Positions 28,901 to 37,497 are shown, counted from the first letter of the stretch. The stretch is 64,000 nt of DNA from Nanoperiomorbus sp963544155 (GCA_963544155.1 CAUUDW010000004.1:8843-72842); one strand, 5' to 3'. Notes: generated by a model not told the origin, from the letters alone. Program-made: numbers and translations.

Positions 28901-29281
28901 AGTCAACGGCACCGAGCTATCATCACCGATTACAAGACCGGCAAGCCTTTCCCCAGCTTCAGCTCGATCAATAAAGATAGCATCCATGCCTACGCCAACC
29001 AGCTAATGTTTTACAAACTACTCTTTGAAAGTTCGAATCAATATCACGACTGGCAAGTCACCGAAGGGGTAATCGAATTCGTCGTACCGGCCCCTAAGAC
29101 CGGACAATTGATCGCACCGGTATTTGACTACGGCCGACTAGCCGACATGGATGAATTCACCAAGCTGGTTCAGGCGGTCTATAGACGGATCGTCAACCTC
29201 GACTTCCCGGATGTCAGCAAGTTCGCCCGGTCGCTAACCGGCACTAAACAGTTCGAAAGGTGGCTAATTGAACACGATTAA
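25961..29281 (+). CDS. UvrD/PcrA-family helicase with C-terminal RecB-like nuclease
   Basis: This 1106-residue SF1A helicase has Walker A AGPGTGKT (33-40), Walker B VMVDEFQDTNEAQ, motif III VGDDDQAIYRFQGA, the 1B/2A segments, motif V LMTAHKAKGLEFDTVYL and motif VI RRLFFVAITRA. The C-terminal 200 residues hold a PD-(D/E)XK nuclease: GKLDAVELD followed by IITDYKTGK, as in RecB/AddB. It probably processes DNA ends in recombination or repair, perhaps as a single-chain AddA-like enzyme. It overlaps dus by 14 bases. Confidence 0.9.
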   Translation: MDYEAEFSRRLKGLNAQQRQAVDIISSPLMVVAGPGTGKTELLAVRAANILHQTDADPSNILCLTFTDSGSANMVKRLAQIIGSTAYQVEIQTFHSFGSTIIGRFGEYFYSGANYQPADQLTQAEILTEIIAGLSYDNPLATLNPSGQPIYLKTIQKLISDFKNSGLSPDQLEELVDQDLDFCTGIEPTINEVFTKGISKKTISKCDNLLVELRRLAAQTPPLAQAITPTLAQIMANDLAEAYTTASDDGSTKPITAFKNRWVGNSDNGTKTLKITEHCRKLKLALDIYRQYLAKMDERQLYDFNDMILRVIQAITEHPGLKATLQEQYQYVMVDEFQDTNEAQMRLLHLLTDYDDQPNLMVVGDDDQAIYRFQGADIGNIQTFTRRFPKLRQVNLQTNYRSGTAIIELAEQVAGDITERLTNADGTPKQLVAHHSDYKCRIDWTVATSQAGEFSHVAGRIKQAIDQGVKPAQIAVIARRHKSLVQLTDFLTALNIPFTYQHQQNVFDSELIKLLLNLARAVVCIAHNNVTDANAYLPHIIASPAFGISGEEFYQISLDTEAQWGNWFKAIAKHQPRLISWLKEQAQRSLDSPLEVMCAELMGITGLPNDEDDWGASRPDDPVSLAEKKYRSPIYRYYFGADKLDQDSLAYLNFLSDYTTLSQALEQYRPDRKNTLSDLLKFADRYQALNESLSSVVTYGTSEGVQLMTAHKAKGLEFDTVYLIDAESEEWGSKCREKNAMIKLPPNLPLDNAGTTDDEKRRLFFVAITRAMRQLHLSSHSGQGSKELNQLEYALDYIPTTGLDEPDTPEATKELATSAFSFLLDSNLDRKSLLADRLSSYSLSASDLNAFTDLTYGGPERFLLDRLLRLPGVQTVNQLFGTAIHAVMQSLHNYAGSEDHPGKLPPIEQTYQVFQTSFRTTSLDEATARKWSAKGRAIIDAYYEKRSESFRPNQRAELRLEATISDGVRLNGKLDAVELDSQRHRAIITDYKTGKPFPSFSSINKDSIHAYANQLMFYKLLFESSNQYHDWQVTEGVIEFVVPAPKTGQLIAPVFDYGRLADMDEFTKLVQAVYRRIVNLDFPDVSKFARSLTGTKQFERWLIEHD

Positions 29282-30263
29282 CTTCTGGGCTAAGCTGCCG
29301 TCACCCTTCAGCGTGCTTGCCCCGATGGAAGACGTGACCGATATCGTCTTTCGTCATGTCGTCGCTCGGGCGGCTCGCCCCGACGTCTTCGTGACCGAGT
29401 TTACCAATACCGCCAGCTTTTGTAGCGAGCAAGGCAATTTCTCCACCATCGGTCGCCTGACGCACGACGCCGGCGAAGCACCCATCGTGGCTCAGATCTG
29501 GGGAACCGAGCCCGATCACTTCGCCACCATGAGCCACGCTCTCAGAGAGCAGGGCTTTGACGGGATAGACATTAATATGGGTTGTCCTGCTAAGGATGTA
29601 GTTAAGATCGGTGCCGGCTCGGGTATGATCGGTAACTGCCGGCCGGCTCAGCAGATTATCGCCGCCACTAAGGAGGGCGGACTACCGGTATCAGTTAAGA
29701 CCAGGCTGGGGCGAACGAGAGTGGCGGAGTACCGGGATTGGATTACCTTCTTACTTAGTCAGAAACTGGCCTGCCTAACAGTCCATCTACGCACCCGCAA
29801 GGAGATGAGCAAAGTCCCGGCCCACTACGAACTGATCTCCGAGCTGGTCAGCTTGCGAGACCGACTATCACCGCCGACCAGGTTGGTCATCAACGGCGAT
29901 ATCGCCGACTATGCCCGGATCACGGCGCTCCATCATCAGTACCCCGGCGTAGATGGCTACATGATCGGGCGAGGCGTCTTCGCTAATCCGTTTTGCTTTG
30001 ACCGCTCCGGCAGACCGCACAGCCGGTCCGAACTCTTTGATCTATTTCTCTATCACTTAGATCAATACGATAAATATCGCCTGATCATGCCCGCTGAGCG
30101 ACCCGAGCTAGTCCGCAATTTCGACTCGCTCAAGCACTTCTTTAAGATATATGTCAATGGCTTCGCCGGGGCTAGCGATCTGCGAGCCCGCCTCTACGCC
30201 TGCACCTCCACCGACGAAATCAGGCGGGTGCTAGCCGAAGTACCGCCACATCATGAAACCTAA
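29268..30263 (+). CDS. dus: tRNA-dihydrouridine synthase
   Basis: The 331-residue FMN-dependent enzyme reduces uridine in tRNA. Family marks: APMEDVTDIVFRH near residue 18, EFTNTASFC, INMGCPAKDVVKIGAGSGMI with the catalytic cysteine near residue 105, VKTRLGR near 143, LTVHLRTRKEM near 165, and NGDI...GYMIGRGVFANPF for phosphate binding. The predicted start is TTG 29268 inside the helicase gene, so the genes are probably coupled. It has an unusual SxxE-rich C-terminus but normal length. Confidence 0.9.
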   Translation: MNTINFWAKLPSPFSVLAPMEDVTDIVFRHVVARAARPDVFVTEFTNTASFCSEQGNFSTIGRLTHDAGEAPIVAQIWGTEPDHFATMSHALREQGFDGIDINMGCPAKDVVKIGAGSGMIGNCRPAQQIIAATKEGGLPVSVKTRLGRTRVAEYRDWITFLLSQKLACLTVHLRTRKEMSKVPAHYELISELVSLRDRLSPPTRLVINGDIADYARITALHHQYPGVDGYMIGRGVFANPFCFDRSGRPHSRSELFDLFLYHLDQYDKYRLIMPAERPELVRNFDSLKHFFKIYVNGFAGASDLRARLYACTSTDEIRRVLAEVPPHHET

Positions 30264-30329
30264 TCTCTAGACATGCGTGGTGCTATGCCTGTAGTATGAA
30301 ATATGTAAGCATGGCATAGACTGGACACC

Positions 30330-30437
30330 ATGGTGGCATTTAATGCGACCGCAGTAGACACATCCGACATGACGTCAGACGAAGTATCAGAGGAAGTGAG
30401 CAGAAGCTTTGGATTAGTAGTAAAGAAGGAGGGTTAA
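30330..30437 (+). CDS. possible 35-residue leaderless small protein upstream of Nudix gene
   Basis: ATG 30330 opens a 35-codon frame with an acidic middle (DTSDMTSDEVSEE) and a KKEG end, stopping at TAA 30435-30437, one base before the Nudix ATG. TAGACT ends seven bases before this ATG, matching the leaderless arrangement of other genes here. The SD of the Nudix gene lies within the last codons, so translation of this ORF would pass over it and could couple the two. No homologue is known to me. Confidence 0.45.
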   Translation: MVAFNATAVDTSDMTSDEVSEEVSRSFGLVVKKEG

Positions 30438-30438
30438 T

Positions 30439-30918
30439 ATGATGCACTCAGCAGAATATCGTCACACCGAGATTTGGCCTTATCATATCTCGGCGGGTGG
30501 GGTAATCTACCGTCATCAACAAGGGCAGCTAGAGGTGGTAGTGCTCTACCGCAATCGACCGGACGGACGGCACTATCATCTGCCGAAAGGCACTTTACAC
30601 CACAGCGAGACACTGGAGGACGACGCTCGACGAGAGGTGCTGGAGGAATCGGGCATACGAGCTGAGATAAAGGGCTACCTGGGTGCCTTCACTGATGATT
30701 TCATGAAAGACGGCGTCCACCTCAATAAGACCACTCACTATTTCGCCATGATCCCACTGGAGAATACCGGCAAGCATGACGCCGAGCACGATGGCGTCGA
30801 ATGGCTGGAGTTCGACAAAGCTCGAAAGCTACTGGAGTCAAGCGAACCGATGAAGAAGGAGTATATCATCCTGGATCGCTTGCGAGACTTCTTGGATAAG
30901 TTTGAACATACCGCATAG
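30439..30918 (+). CDS. Nudix hydrolase
   Basis: This 159-residue protein carries a complete Nudix box at residues 51-73 (GTLHHSETLEDDARREVLEE, then SGI), matching GX5EX7REUXEEXGU. The preceding HLPKG is typical of Ap4A/NTP-type Nudix enzymes, but the substrate is uncertain. AGAAGGAGGG lies six bases before ATG 30439; a second ATG follows directly. It is preceded by the possible small ORF at 30330. Confidence 0.92.
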   Translation: MMHSAEYRHTEIWPYHISAGGVIYRHQQGQLEVVVLYRNRPDGRHYHLPKGTLHHSETLEDDARREVLEESGIRAEIKGYLGAFTDDFMKDGVHLNKTTHYFAMIPLENTGKHDAEHDGVEWLEFDKARKLLESSEPMKKEYIILDRLRDFLDKFEHTA

Positions 30919-31013
30919 CCCCCTGATAGATAAAGATTTCTCAATGATGCTTCCGCTAGTCAGCCCGATCTTTGTGGCTGCGCTATAATATAACCACACT
31001 AGAGGAGGGGATA

Positions 31014-32090
31014 ATGACAAGTGACTATATCAAGGGATTGAACGACGAGGTTAAGGCGTATTACCGGGTGCTTAGCCCCGAATTTCCCGGTTGGTTGACC
31101 GAGTATATCGACACCCCGGCTATGAGGCGCCTCGAAGGGACCGGCATGAACTGGGGGTCAGACCATACCGATCTCTACCACAACAAGTATTGGTACTCCA
31201 ACCTTACCCATAGTATAGGTGTGGCGCTGATTGTCTGGCACTACACCGGGGATCGTAAGCAAACCCTAGCCGGGCTATTCCACGACATCGCTACGCCGAC
31301 ATTCAAGCACTGCATCGATTTCTTCCGGGGTGATTATCTGAAGCAAGAAGCGACCGAAGTCGAGACCTCGCAGATAATTAGTGACTCTCCCGAGATCATG
31401 CACCTGCTCAAGCGTGACCACATCAAGCTGAGTCAGGTTGACGATTACAAGCTTTATCCTATCGCCGATAATGATACGCCGAAGCTTTCGGCTGACCGTT
31501 TCGAATACTCCTACTCAGCCGGACTGGTGCTTAACCGTGTCTGGGAGATAGATCAGATCAAACACACTTACGACGACGTCATCATACTACAAAATGAAGA
31601 GGGGGTCGACGAACTGGGTTTTCAGCACCTGCCGGTAGCCGAAGAATATATCGCCACCATCTCTCGGCTGTGGCCGTGCTGGGTCGAGAATCGTCACAAG
31701 TTAACCATGCAGTTCATCGCCGATGCTCTCAAGCGGATGGTTAAGCAAGGGCTACTTCAGCCAAGCGACTTCTACCGCTATAGCGAGGATGAAATCATCA
31801 GCCGAATCCTAAATAGCGGCGACGAGTATTTAGTGAGTCGTTTCCAACAGTTCCGGAAAGCAAAGCGAGTATACAGTAGTGACACTCCGGTAGCGGGGAA
31901 GTATTGCCGAAGCATCGTCACTAAACGACGCTACATCAACCCGCTCGTCCTATCAGGCGACGGCACGGCACGACGAGTCGGTGATCTTTCGGCAAAGACT
32001 AAGCAATGCCTGGACGACTATCTAGCCTACCGACCCGGCCGGTACGCCTATCTCGACTTCGACTTCGACCCGGACTACCAGCTGGACTAG
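31014..32090 (+). CDS. HD-domain phosphohydrolase
   Basis: The 358-residue product starts at ATG 31014, with GGAGGGG six bases upstream; the longer frame from 30972 lacks a start signal. The HD motif is H66...HD90-91 (LTHSIGVALIV...LFHDIATPTFKH) with downstream D/E residues (SADRFEYS). The layout resembles dGTPase/YfbR-like or SAMHD1-like HD enzymes acting on nucleotides, but no specific subfamily is certain. Two aromatic and Asp-rich segments (YAYLDFDFDPDY) end the protein. Confidence 0.85.
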   Translation: MTSDYIKGLNDEVKAYYRVLSPEFPGWLTEYIDTPAMRRLEGTGMNWGSDHTDLYHNKYWYSNLTHSIGVALIVWHYTGDRKQTLAGLFHDIATPTFKHCIDFFRGDYLKQEATEVETSQIISDSPEIMHLLKRDHIKLSQVDDYKLYPIADNDTPKLSADRFEYSYSAGLVLNRVWEIDQIKHTYDDVIILQNEEGVDELGFQHLPVAEEYIATISRLWPCWVENRHKLTMQFIADALKRMVKQGLLQPSDFYRYSEDEIISRILNSGDEYLVSRFQQFRKAKRVYSSDTPVAGKYCRSIVTKRRYINPLVLSGDGTARRVGDLSAKTKQCLDDYLAYRPGRYAYLDFDFDPDYQLD

Positions 32091-32108
32091 GTTGTTAGCC
32101 CAAAATGC

Positions 32109-32114
32109 TACAAT
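32109..32114 (+). promoter_or_regulatory. -10 box deciding the methyltransferase start
   Basis: TACAAT ends six bases before ATG 32121, whereas ATG 32115 directly abuts it and could not be in the transcript. Confidence 0.6.
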
Positions 32115-32120
32115 ATGGAT

Positions 32121-33131
32121 ATGCCAAAGACCAAGAAATCACACCGAAATAAAACTATTGATTTCTCTCTCAAGGAAGGTCAAAAGTATTTTGACCGTTG
32201 CGTAGATGGAAGATCGGAGCTGTCTATTAACAAAATCATAAATAAGACAATTAACGGCGATGCTTTTGAAGTTATGAAGGATATGCCAAGAAAGTTTATC
32301 GATCTACTGATCGTTGATCCGCCGTACAACTTATCAAAAGACTATCACGGCAATAAATTTGAGAAAACTGACAACGAAAGTTACGCCAAGTACACAGAAC
32401 AGTGGCTAAAGTTAGTCATACCGCTACTGAAAAATGAAGCAAGCGTCTATGTTTGTTGCGACTGGCAAACTAGCGTTGTTATCGGTCAGATTCTACCAAG
32501 GTATCTCAATGTCAGAAACCGAATAACATGGCAACGAGATAAAGGACGAGGTGCAAAAGAAAACTGGAAAAATGGACTCGAGGACATCTGGTTCGCAACC
32601 AACAACAGTCAATGGACATTTAACCTAGACGATGTGAAGATTCGGAAAAAAGTCATCGCCCCGTACAGAGAGAATGGCGAACCGAAAGATTGGCAAGCAA
32701 CCAAAAATGGCAACTTCCGAGACACCTGTCCATCGAACTTCTGGGATGATTGTACAATTCCATATTGGTCAATGTCTGAAAACACCGCCCACCCAACTCA
32801 AAAACCAGAGAAGCTAATTGCCAAAATGATTTTAGCTAGCTCAAACACAGGGGATGTGATCTTTGACCCTTTTCTAGGTAGCGGAACAACTTCCGTAACT
32901 GCCAAGAAACTCGGTCGTAAGTATATTGGCATCGAGCTCGACAAAACCTATTGCGCCTGGGCAGAAAAACGATTGGAGATGGCGGATAGCAACAATTCTA
33001 TTCAGGGATATACGGATGGTGTCTTTTGGGAACGTAATACCCTCAGCGAGCAGAAGAATACTAAAGAAAGCCTGCCAACCAAAAAATTAACGAAAGACGA
33101 AGATGGACAACTCGCTTTACAGGTTGGTTAA
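32121..33131 (+). CDS. site-specific DNA methyltransferase (N4-cytosine/N6-adenine, beta class)
   Basis: The 336-residue enzyme shows motif IV DPPYNL near residue 70 before motif I DPFLGSGTT near 250, the beta-class order. HPTQKPEKLIAKMI (motif X region) and KYIGIELDKTYC complete the SAM pocket. It resembles MboII/HinfI-type methylases in general layout; the target sequence cannot be read from sequence alone. It overlaps the next gene by 29 bases and, with AT-rich codons, looks like an acquired restriction-modification unit. The leaderless rule favours ATG 32121 over 32115. Confidence 0.92.
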   Translation: MPKTKKSHRNKTIDFSLKEGQKYFDRCVDGRSELSINKIINKTINGDAFEVMKDMPRKFIDLLIVDPPYNLSKDYHGNKFEKTDNESYAKYTEQWLKLVIPLLKNEASVYVCCDWQTSVVIGQILPRYLNVRNRITWQRDKGRGAKENWKNGLEDIWFATNNSQWTFNLDDVKIRKKVIAPYRENGEPKDWQATKNGNFRDTCPSNFWDDCTIPYWSMSENTAHPTQKPEKLIAKMILASSNTGDVIFDPFLGSGTTSVTAKKLGRKYIGIELDKTYCAWAEKRLEMADSNNSIQGYTDGVFWERNTLSEQKNTKESLPTKKLTKDEDGQLALQVG

Positions 33132-34260
33132 TTTTATTAAAGGACTTGACGGCAGAATCGATAAAGCCGGGCTTCAAAAGCTCGTTCAGAAAGAGTTTTC
33201 TTTGATAAAAGATAAGTCTGTATTTTATACGGATACTTTTGCAATACGATTTAGCTCGTCTAAATCAGCGAACTTTTCCAATACGGTTATTTCGCTTTCA
33301 AATCTACAAAAGTACGATGATTTTCCTTTTGTAGTCTGTCTAAACACACCAAATAAAAACTACTTATTTTTAGCTAATACTACTTTTCTAGCCAAAATTA
33401 GCCATAGCTCGCAAGAATTAAGAGAAGACAATATACGAGGCAGCATAAATGGTTCTGATATAGTAAAAGTCTTTAATGGCATTGAGAACAAGCCCGAGAA
33501 TTTCGCAGAATTATTTGCGATACATTCCGGAATCGGCTTCAGTGACAATCTCGCTAGACTGGTAGAGGCAACAAATAGCATCTCACCAAGCGGCAGCAGG
33601 TATAGCATACAAGAGATAGATAGGGATATTATATTGCAAGCACCCCAGAGAGCAAAGGATTTTGTAGTGTCCACCGAATACAGCACTCTGAAATCAGAAC
33701 TTGACCGAATGACGCTGGAATATAAAAATGAGATAATTTTGGCTAGTTTAATTGATAATGTAAATATTCGTGGACGGGTAATTGAATACATTGTCGCCGG
33801 AGAGGATGATAAACTGCGAGATGAAATCATTGACGCTTTGCAAAAGGGCACAAAACGAATACCTGGCTTTCGCACAAAGAATACACTTGGTGATTTTGTT
33901 AAGATATTCGACAAGTACGACACAGCAACTGACATAAAAACAAAAGTTATGACCTTAAGTTCCGCCCCGAAAGCATACAATCTCGACAAAATGTTGGAGT
34001 TCTTAGCAAAAGAAAAATCAGTTTTTATGTTCTACTTTGTAGGCGTTATGTCAAGACAAGTTGTCGGACAGGCTTTGGTTTCAATGTTTCAGAACAGCTT
34101 GAGAGACACGACGCACATCCTGAAACATTGGGCAGGCAGGAATTCACGAGGAGCTGCACAACTTAGCGGGCGAGCAATTGACACTTTGATGAAAGAACCG
34201 AACAACAATATAAACGTCGCAAAAAGCCAAGCCTTCCTAGAGAGCATAATGAAGCTATAG
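33103..34260 (+). CDS. probable type II restriction endonuclease
   Basis: The 385-residue protein is encoded in a different frame overlapping the 3' end of the methylase. It has no confident catalytic motif by eye. The segment FYTDTFAIRFSSSKSANFSNTVISL, followed by FVVCLN and NTTFLAKISHSS...GSINGSDI, resembles a conserved N-terminal domain I associate with some type II endonucleases. Restriction function is inferred mainly from overlap with a methylase and similar AT-rich composition. It could alternatively be a methylase-associated accessory protein. Confidence 0.65.
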   Translation: MDNSLYRLVNFIKGLDGRIDKAGLQKLVQKEFSLIKDKSVFYTDTFAIRFSSSKSANFSNTVISLSNLQKYDDFPFVVCLNTPNKNYLFLANTTFLAKISHSSQELREDNIRGSINGSDIVKVFNGIENKPENFAELFAIHSGIGFSDNLARLVEATNSISPSGSRYSIQEIDRDIILQAPQRAKDFVVSTEYSTLKSELDRMTLEYKNEIILASLIDNVNIRGRVIEYIVAGEDDKLRDEIIDALQKGTKRIPGFRTKNTLGDFVKIFDKYDTATDIKTKVMTLSSAPKAYNLDKMLEFLAKEKSVFMFYFVGVMSRQVVGQALVSMFQNSLRDTTHILKHWAGRNSRGAAQLSGRAIDTLMKEPNNNINVAKSQAFLESIMKL

Positions 34261-34343
34261 TTCTACGAGTAATGAAGGACAAATCATTCGCATTACTGTT
34301 CTTTTCTATTTTCATTGTCTACCTGTTTTATTTATATAATATC

Positions 34344-34430
34344 TGGTGGGCGGGGAGGGACTTGAACCCTCACGATATTGCTATCAGCAGATTTTAAGTC
34401 TGCAGCGTCTACCAATTCCGCCACTCGCCC
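34344..34430 (-). tRNA. tRNA-Leu (anticodon UAA)
   Basis: A class II tRNA of 87 bases: acceptor GGGCGAG, anticodon stem GCAGA/TCTGC around CTTAAAA (anticodon TAA), a long variable arm (TGATAGCAATATCGT), T-loop TTCAAGT and encoded CCA. The acceptor stem has one A-C mismatch at the sixth pair. Confidence 0.95.
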
Positions 34431-34549
34431 TAACGCTTCTATTCTAGCACACCATAGCACTAAGCAACGCCGTATTTATTGACCCAGCCCGACCGGCACA
34501 CCAAACATAACGCACACTCCCGATATTAGCGGTCGGGCTCGTTTTGGTA

Positions 34550-34555
34550 TAGAAT
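34550..34555 (+). promoter_or_regulatory. -10 box for leaderless sortase mRNA
   Basis: TAGAAT ends eight bases before ATG 34564; no SD is present. Confidence 0.55.
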
Positions 34556-34563
34556 AGTATCAG

Positions 34564-35829
34564 ATGAACGAGCAAGATAATGAAGAGTATCTGATCCCCG
34601 GGTCGTCGAGCCGGAAGGTCATCCAGCCACCCGAAGCAACGCCGGTGGTTAACTATCCGTACGACCGGACTCATCAGCCAACTTCACATCCCGTTCAGCC
34701 CGCCCCGATCAAGCCGACCAAGCGAATGAAGGATAACCAGACAGTGACTTATTCCGCCGATGCCGAGCCAATGACCAATACCACCCGTCTTCAGAATCAC
34801 ATCTATCATGACGCCCAGCTGGCCGCCGATCAGATCTTATCTGCTGAGCGCCGGCGAGCTCAAGAAAAACAACAAGAGAAGCAAGCTCAAGATCTAGCTC
34901 GCCAGCGTTATCATCAGGCGTGGCAGAATTATTATCAGAAGTATTATGAGAATTACTACATAGCCGCCCTACAGGAGCAACAAGCTCGCTTCGCCAAGCA
35001 GCAAGCCGCCGTAGCCGATAGCCGCCAAAACGACGGGGTGCTTGACCAGAGTGAAGTTCAGCACGAACTCAAATCGGAGGTACTGGAGAAGGTCAAAGAG
35101 ACTGCCGAGCAGGCGAAGCGACACTGGTGGTTCTGGCCGGCGATCAGTGCAGTGGTGGTAGCACTAGTCTTCCTCTTCTTGCAGTACAACAGTGTAGTGA
35201 TGGCCGGTGTGGTCAGTTTTATCAGCCCGGGTGATTCATCGACCCAGACGATCATCGTTGGCAGCGGCAGCAATCAGCCAATTAGCACCAGTCCCCACGT
35301 GATCATCCCTAAGATCAACGTCAACGCTCCGGTCGTTTATGGCTTGACCGACCTCAGCGAGAATAATGTCCAGGTCGCCCTACGCAATGGTCCGGTCCAT
35401 TATCCGCTGGCCGGTGCGACCGCTACGCCGGGGCAGAAGGGAAATACTGTCATCTTGGGTCACAGTAGTGCTGATGTCTTCGCTCCGGGTGACTACAAAT
35501 TCATCTTCGTCCAGCTGAATAGACTGGCGCAAGGCGACTTATTCTACCTAGACTACGGTAAAACTCGCTACGCTTACAAGGTGGTCGATATCAAATCGAT
35601 CTACCCGAATCAGATTGACCAGGTCAATCTTGGCTCGTCTAAAGCCTATGCCACCCTGATAACCTGCGATCCACCCGGCTCAATCGCTAAGCGCCTGCTG
35701 GTAATCGGTGAGCAGGTCTCACCCGACCCAAATCGCACCGGCGAGAGCCAAGAGACTACCGACAACAAGCCGGCTAAGCAGATCGTCGGCAAACCCAAGA
35801 CTCTGCTGGAGAGTATCTTTGGTAAGTAA
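34564..35829 (+). CDS. sortase with long cytoplasmic Gln-rich N-terminus
   Basis: This 421-residue membrane transpeptidase has a cytoplasmic N-terminal part of about 185 residues. That part includes a Gln/Ala/Arg/Tyr-rich coiled-coil-like stretch (about 75-150). One membrane helix (about 190-217) and an extracellular sortase domain follow. Catalytic residues are H300 (GHSS), C368 (TCDPPG) and R377 (KRLLV). The TCDPPG context and lone gene resemble class D/E sortases rather than SrtA. No obvious LPXTG-type substrate is encoded in the window. Confidence 0.9.
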   Translation: MNEQDNEEYLIPGSSSRKVIQPPEATPVVNYPYDRTHQPTSHPVQPAPIKPTKRMKDNQTVTYSADAEPMTNTTRLQNHIYHDAQLAADQILSAERRRAQEKQQEKQAQDLARQRYHQAWQNYYQKYYENYYIAALQEQQARFAKQQAAVADSRQNDGVLDQSEVQHELKSEVLEKVKETAEQAKRHWWFWPAISAVVVALVFLFLQYNSVVMAGVVSFISPGDSSTQTIIVGSGSNQPISTSPHVIIPKINVNAPVVYGLTDLSENNVQVALRNGPVHYPLAGATATPGQKGNTVILGHSSADVFAPGDYKFIFVQLNRLAQGDLFYLDYGKTRYAYKVVDIKSIYPNQIDQVNLGSSKAYATLITCDPPGSIAKRLLVIGEQVSPDPNRTGESQETTDNKPAKQIVGKPKTLLESIFGK

Positions 35830-35867
35830 GCACTGCCACTTCACCTTGCACTATTCCTCGGGTTCAG

Positions 35868-37322
35868 CTATTGGTCAATAACCATCTGCGAACGTTGCAA
35901 GACCGCTCCACCCGAGATGCTATCAAGGCTCAGTAGGTACTTCTCATTAGCCGATAGGAAAGCAGGTAAGCGTCCACTGACCAAGTGTTGGGCGTTCTGC
36001 CCGTCAAACTCGACCATATTGAGTACGCCATTTTTAACATCCAGCAGGTGATAACCATCCAGCCAGACCGGCTCGCCTCGACGAGCCAGCTCGAACGAGT
36101 AGTTCTCGGTAGTCTCGACATCGTAGCAGACGACCTTATTGCCTTTACCGGCCAGGACGAACCGTCCCGTCGGATTTACCTTCATCCAATCAATCCCACC
36201 GGGGCTGCTCAAATAAGCTACCGATTTATTAAAATCGTGTGACTGGCGCTGACGCTTGAGCGGGTCGGGGTAGACTGAGACCATCTCACCCCGACCAACC
36301 GCCAGGTAATCAACGTCATTATTACGGAAGAAGCCAATCAGAGTGGTCTTAGCGTCATCATAAGTCTTGAGCTTGGTAATCTTGCCATCGTCATAAATCG
36401 AAATGACTTGGCTAGTCTTACCACCACCCATCTTCTTGCTCAGGTAGACGATCCGCCCGCTGTCACCCAGTAGGACATAGTTAGTCACGCCGGTAGCCAG
36501 TGGCGCCGAGATGGATTTATCGGCATAGTTGATCTTGCGTAGATCCGCCCCAGTCAAGGTGTAGATCACATCACCTCCGGCATTAGAGAAATGTAGCTCG
36601 GTCAGCTCCAGGCCAAAATCGCTTGACAGATTGCGAGTTATCTTATCTTGGCGGTCGTACTCCAGATACTCCGCCTGGTCGCCCAGCTGATGCTTGACCA
36701 GCAGATAACGAGAGTCTTTGTCCCACTCGATGATTTTGAACTTACTCTCGCCGTCAGTCGCTAAGTGCAGATTACTAAGCTCGATAGCACTAAACCTGAT
36801 CTGTTTCGGATCAGCCAGGTCGACCAGGGTGGTATCGCCCGTCGACTCGTTAGTCAATACTGCCGCCCATTTGCGATCAGGCGTTGGCAGCATGTCAACG
36901 ACATTAGTAAATGTCTTGACCGATTCAGTCTTGACATTCTGCGGCACCAGTCGAGCGTAGTCCAGCCAGCGCACGCTGCTAGGTAGCGCCGAGACCGTTT
37001 TAGACCAGCCTCGATAGCCGGTCAGTGACATCGAGACTTTAGTTTGCCCGGTCTTGATATTTGAGCGAGTTGGTGTCCTGGTAGACAGACTGGCACCATT
37101 TATGTCAACTACAGCACCCGTCGGAAAGGTGTTGAATTGCAGTAGCGCTACTTGCGATAGCTGCCCTGACATCAAGTCAAAACGATAGCCCATCGCCCAG
37201 CCAATACAGACGATCACTCCGACCACGGTGGCTATAGCCATCACACCGTAAGTGAAGAAGCGAATCGCCACTTGCTTGCGCTGCATGGTGCTGGGTGTAT
37301 TAGAATGAGGTTGCTTTGACAC
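35868..37322 (-). CDS. membrane-anchored PEGA-domain protein with beta-propeller-like region
   Basis: The product is 484 residues if GTG 37322 is used. TATATT ends seven bases before it, while the longer TTG start at 37331 would overlap the -10 box. A short basic cytoplasmic tail precedes one membrane helix (about 20-43). A PEGA domain follows at about 65-110 (FPTGAVVDINGASL...SMSLTGYRGW), then repeated strands with WAAVLT, RYLLVKHQ, IVYLSKK and WMKVNPTGRFVLAG, suggesting a propeller. It probably faces the cell exterior as a structural or adhesive protein. The start lies 176 bases from the divergent gene at 37498. Confidence 0.8.
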   Translation of the reverse strand: MSKQPHSNTPSTMQRKQVAIRFFTYGVMAIATVVGVIVCIGWAMGYRFDLMSGQLSQVALLQFNTFPTGAVVDINGASLSTRTPTRSNIKTGQTKVSMSLTGYRGWSKTVSALPSSVRWLDYARLVPQNVKTESVKTFTNVVDMLPTPDRKWAAVLTNESTGDTTLVDLADPKQIRFSAIELSNLHLATDGESKFKIIEWDKDSRYLLVKHQLGDQAEYLEYDRQDKITRNLSSDFGLELTELHFSNAGGDVIYTLTGADLRKINYADKSISAPLATGVTNYVLLGDSGRIVYLSKKMGGGKTSQVISIYDDGKITKLKTYDDAKTTLIGFFRNNDVDYLAVGRGEMVSVYPDPLKRQRQSHDFNKSVAYLSSPGGIDWMKVNPTGRFVLAGKGNKVVCYDVETTENYSFELARRGEPVWLDGYHLLDVKNGVLNMVEFDGQNAQHLVSGRLPAFLSANEKYLLSLDSISGGAVLQRSQMVIDQ

Positions 37323-37329
37323 TGCTATC

Positions 37330-37335
37330 AATATA
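37330..37335 (-). promoter_or_regulatory. -10 box for leaderless PEGA gene
   Basis: On the - strand TATATT ends seven bases before GTG 37322. Confidence 0.55.
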
Positions 37336-37484
37336 GGCTAGCCCTGATAGCTGGTCAAGTGATCTACCAAGATGTGTCAGACACAGGTTTCATGACACCT
37401 GCCGGCTTTCTGCTACAATACACCCAGCGGAACTCTGCAGTCCAGAATGTAGCGAGTAGTACACGGGATGATTAGATTAAATTG

Positions 37485-37490
37485 TATAAT
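37485..37490 (+). promoter_or_regulatory. -10 box for leaderless HAM1-like gene
   Basis: Perfect TATAAT ends seven bases before ATG 37498. Confidence 0.65.
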
Positions 37491-37497
37491 ATAGGCC

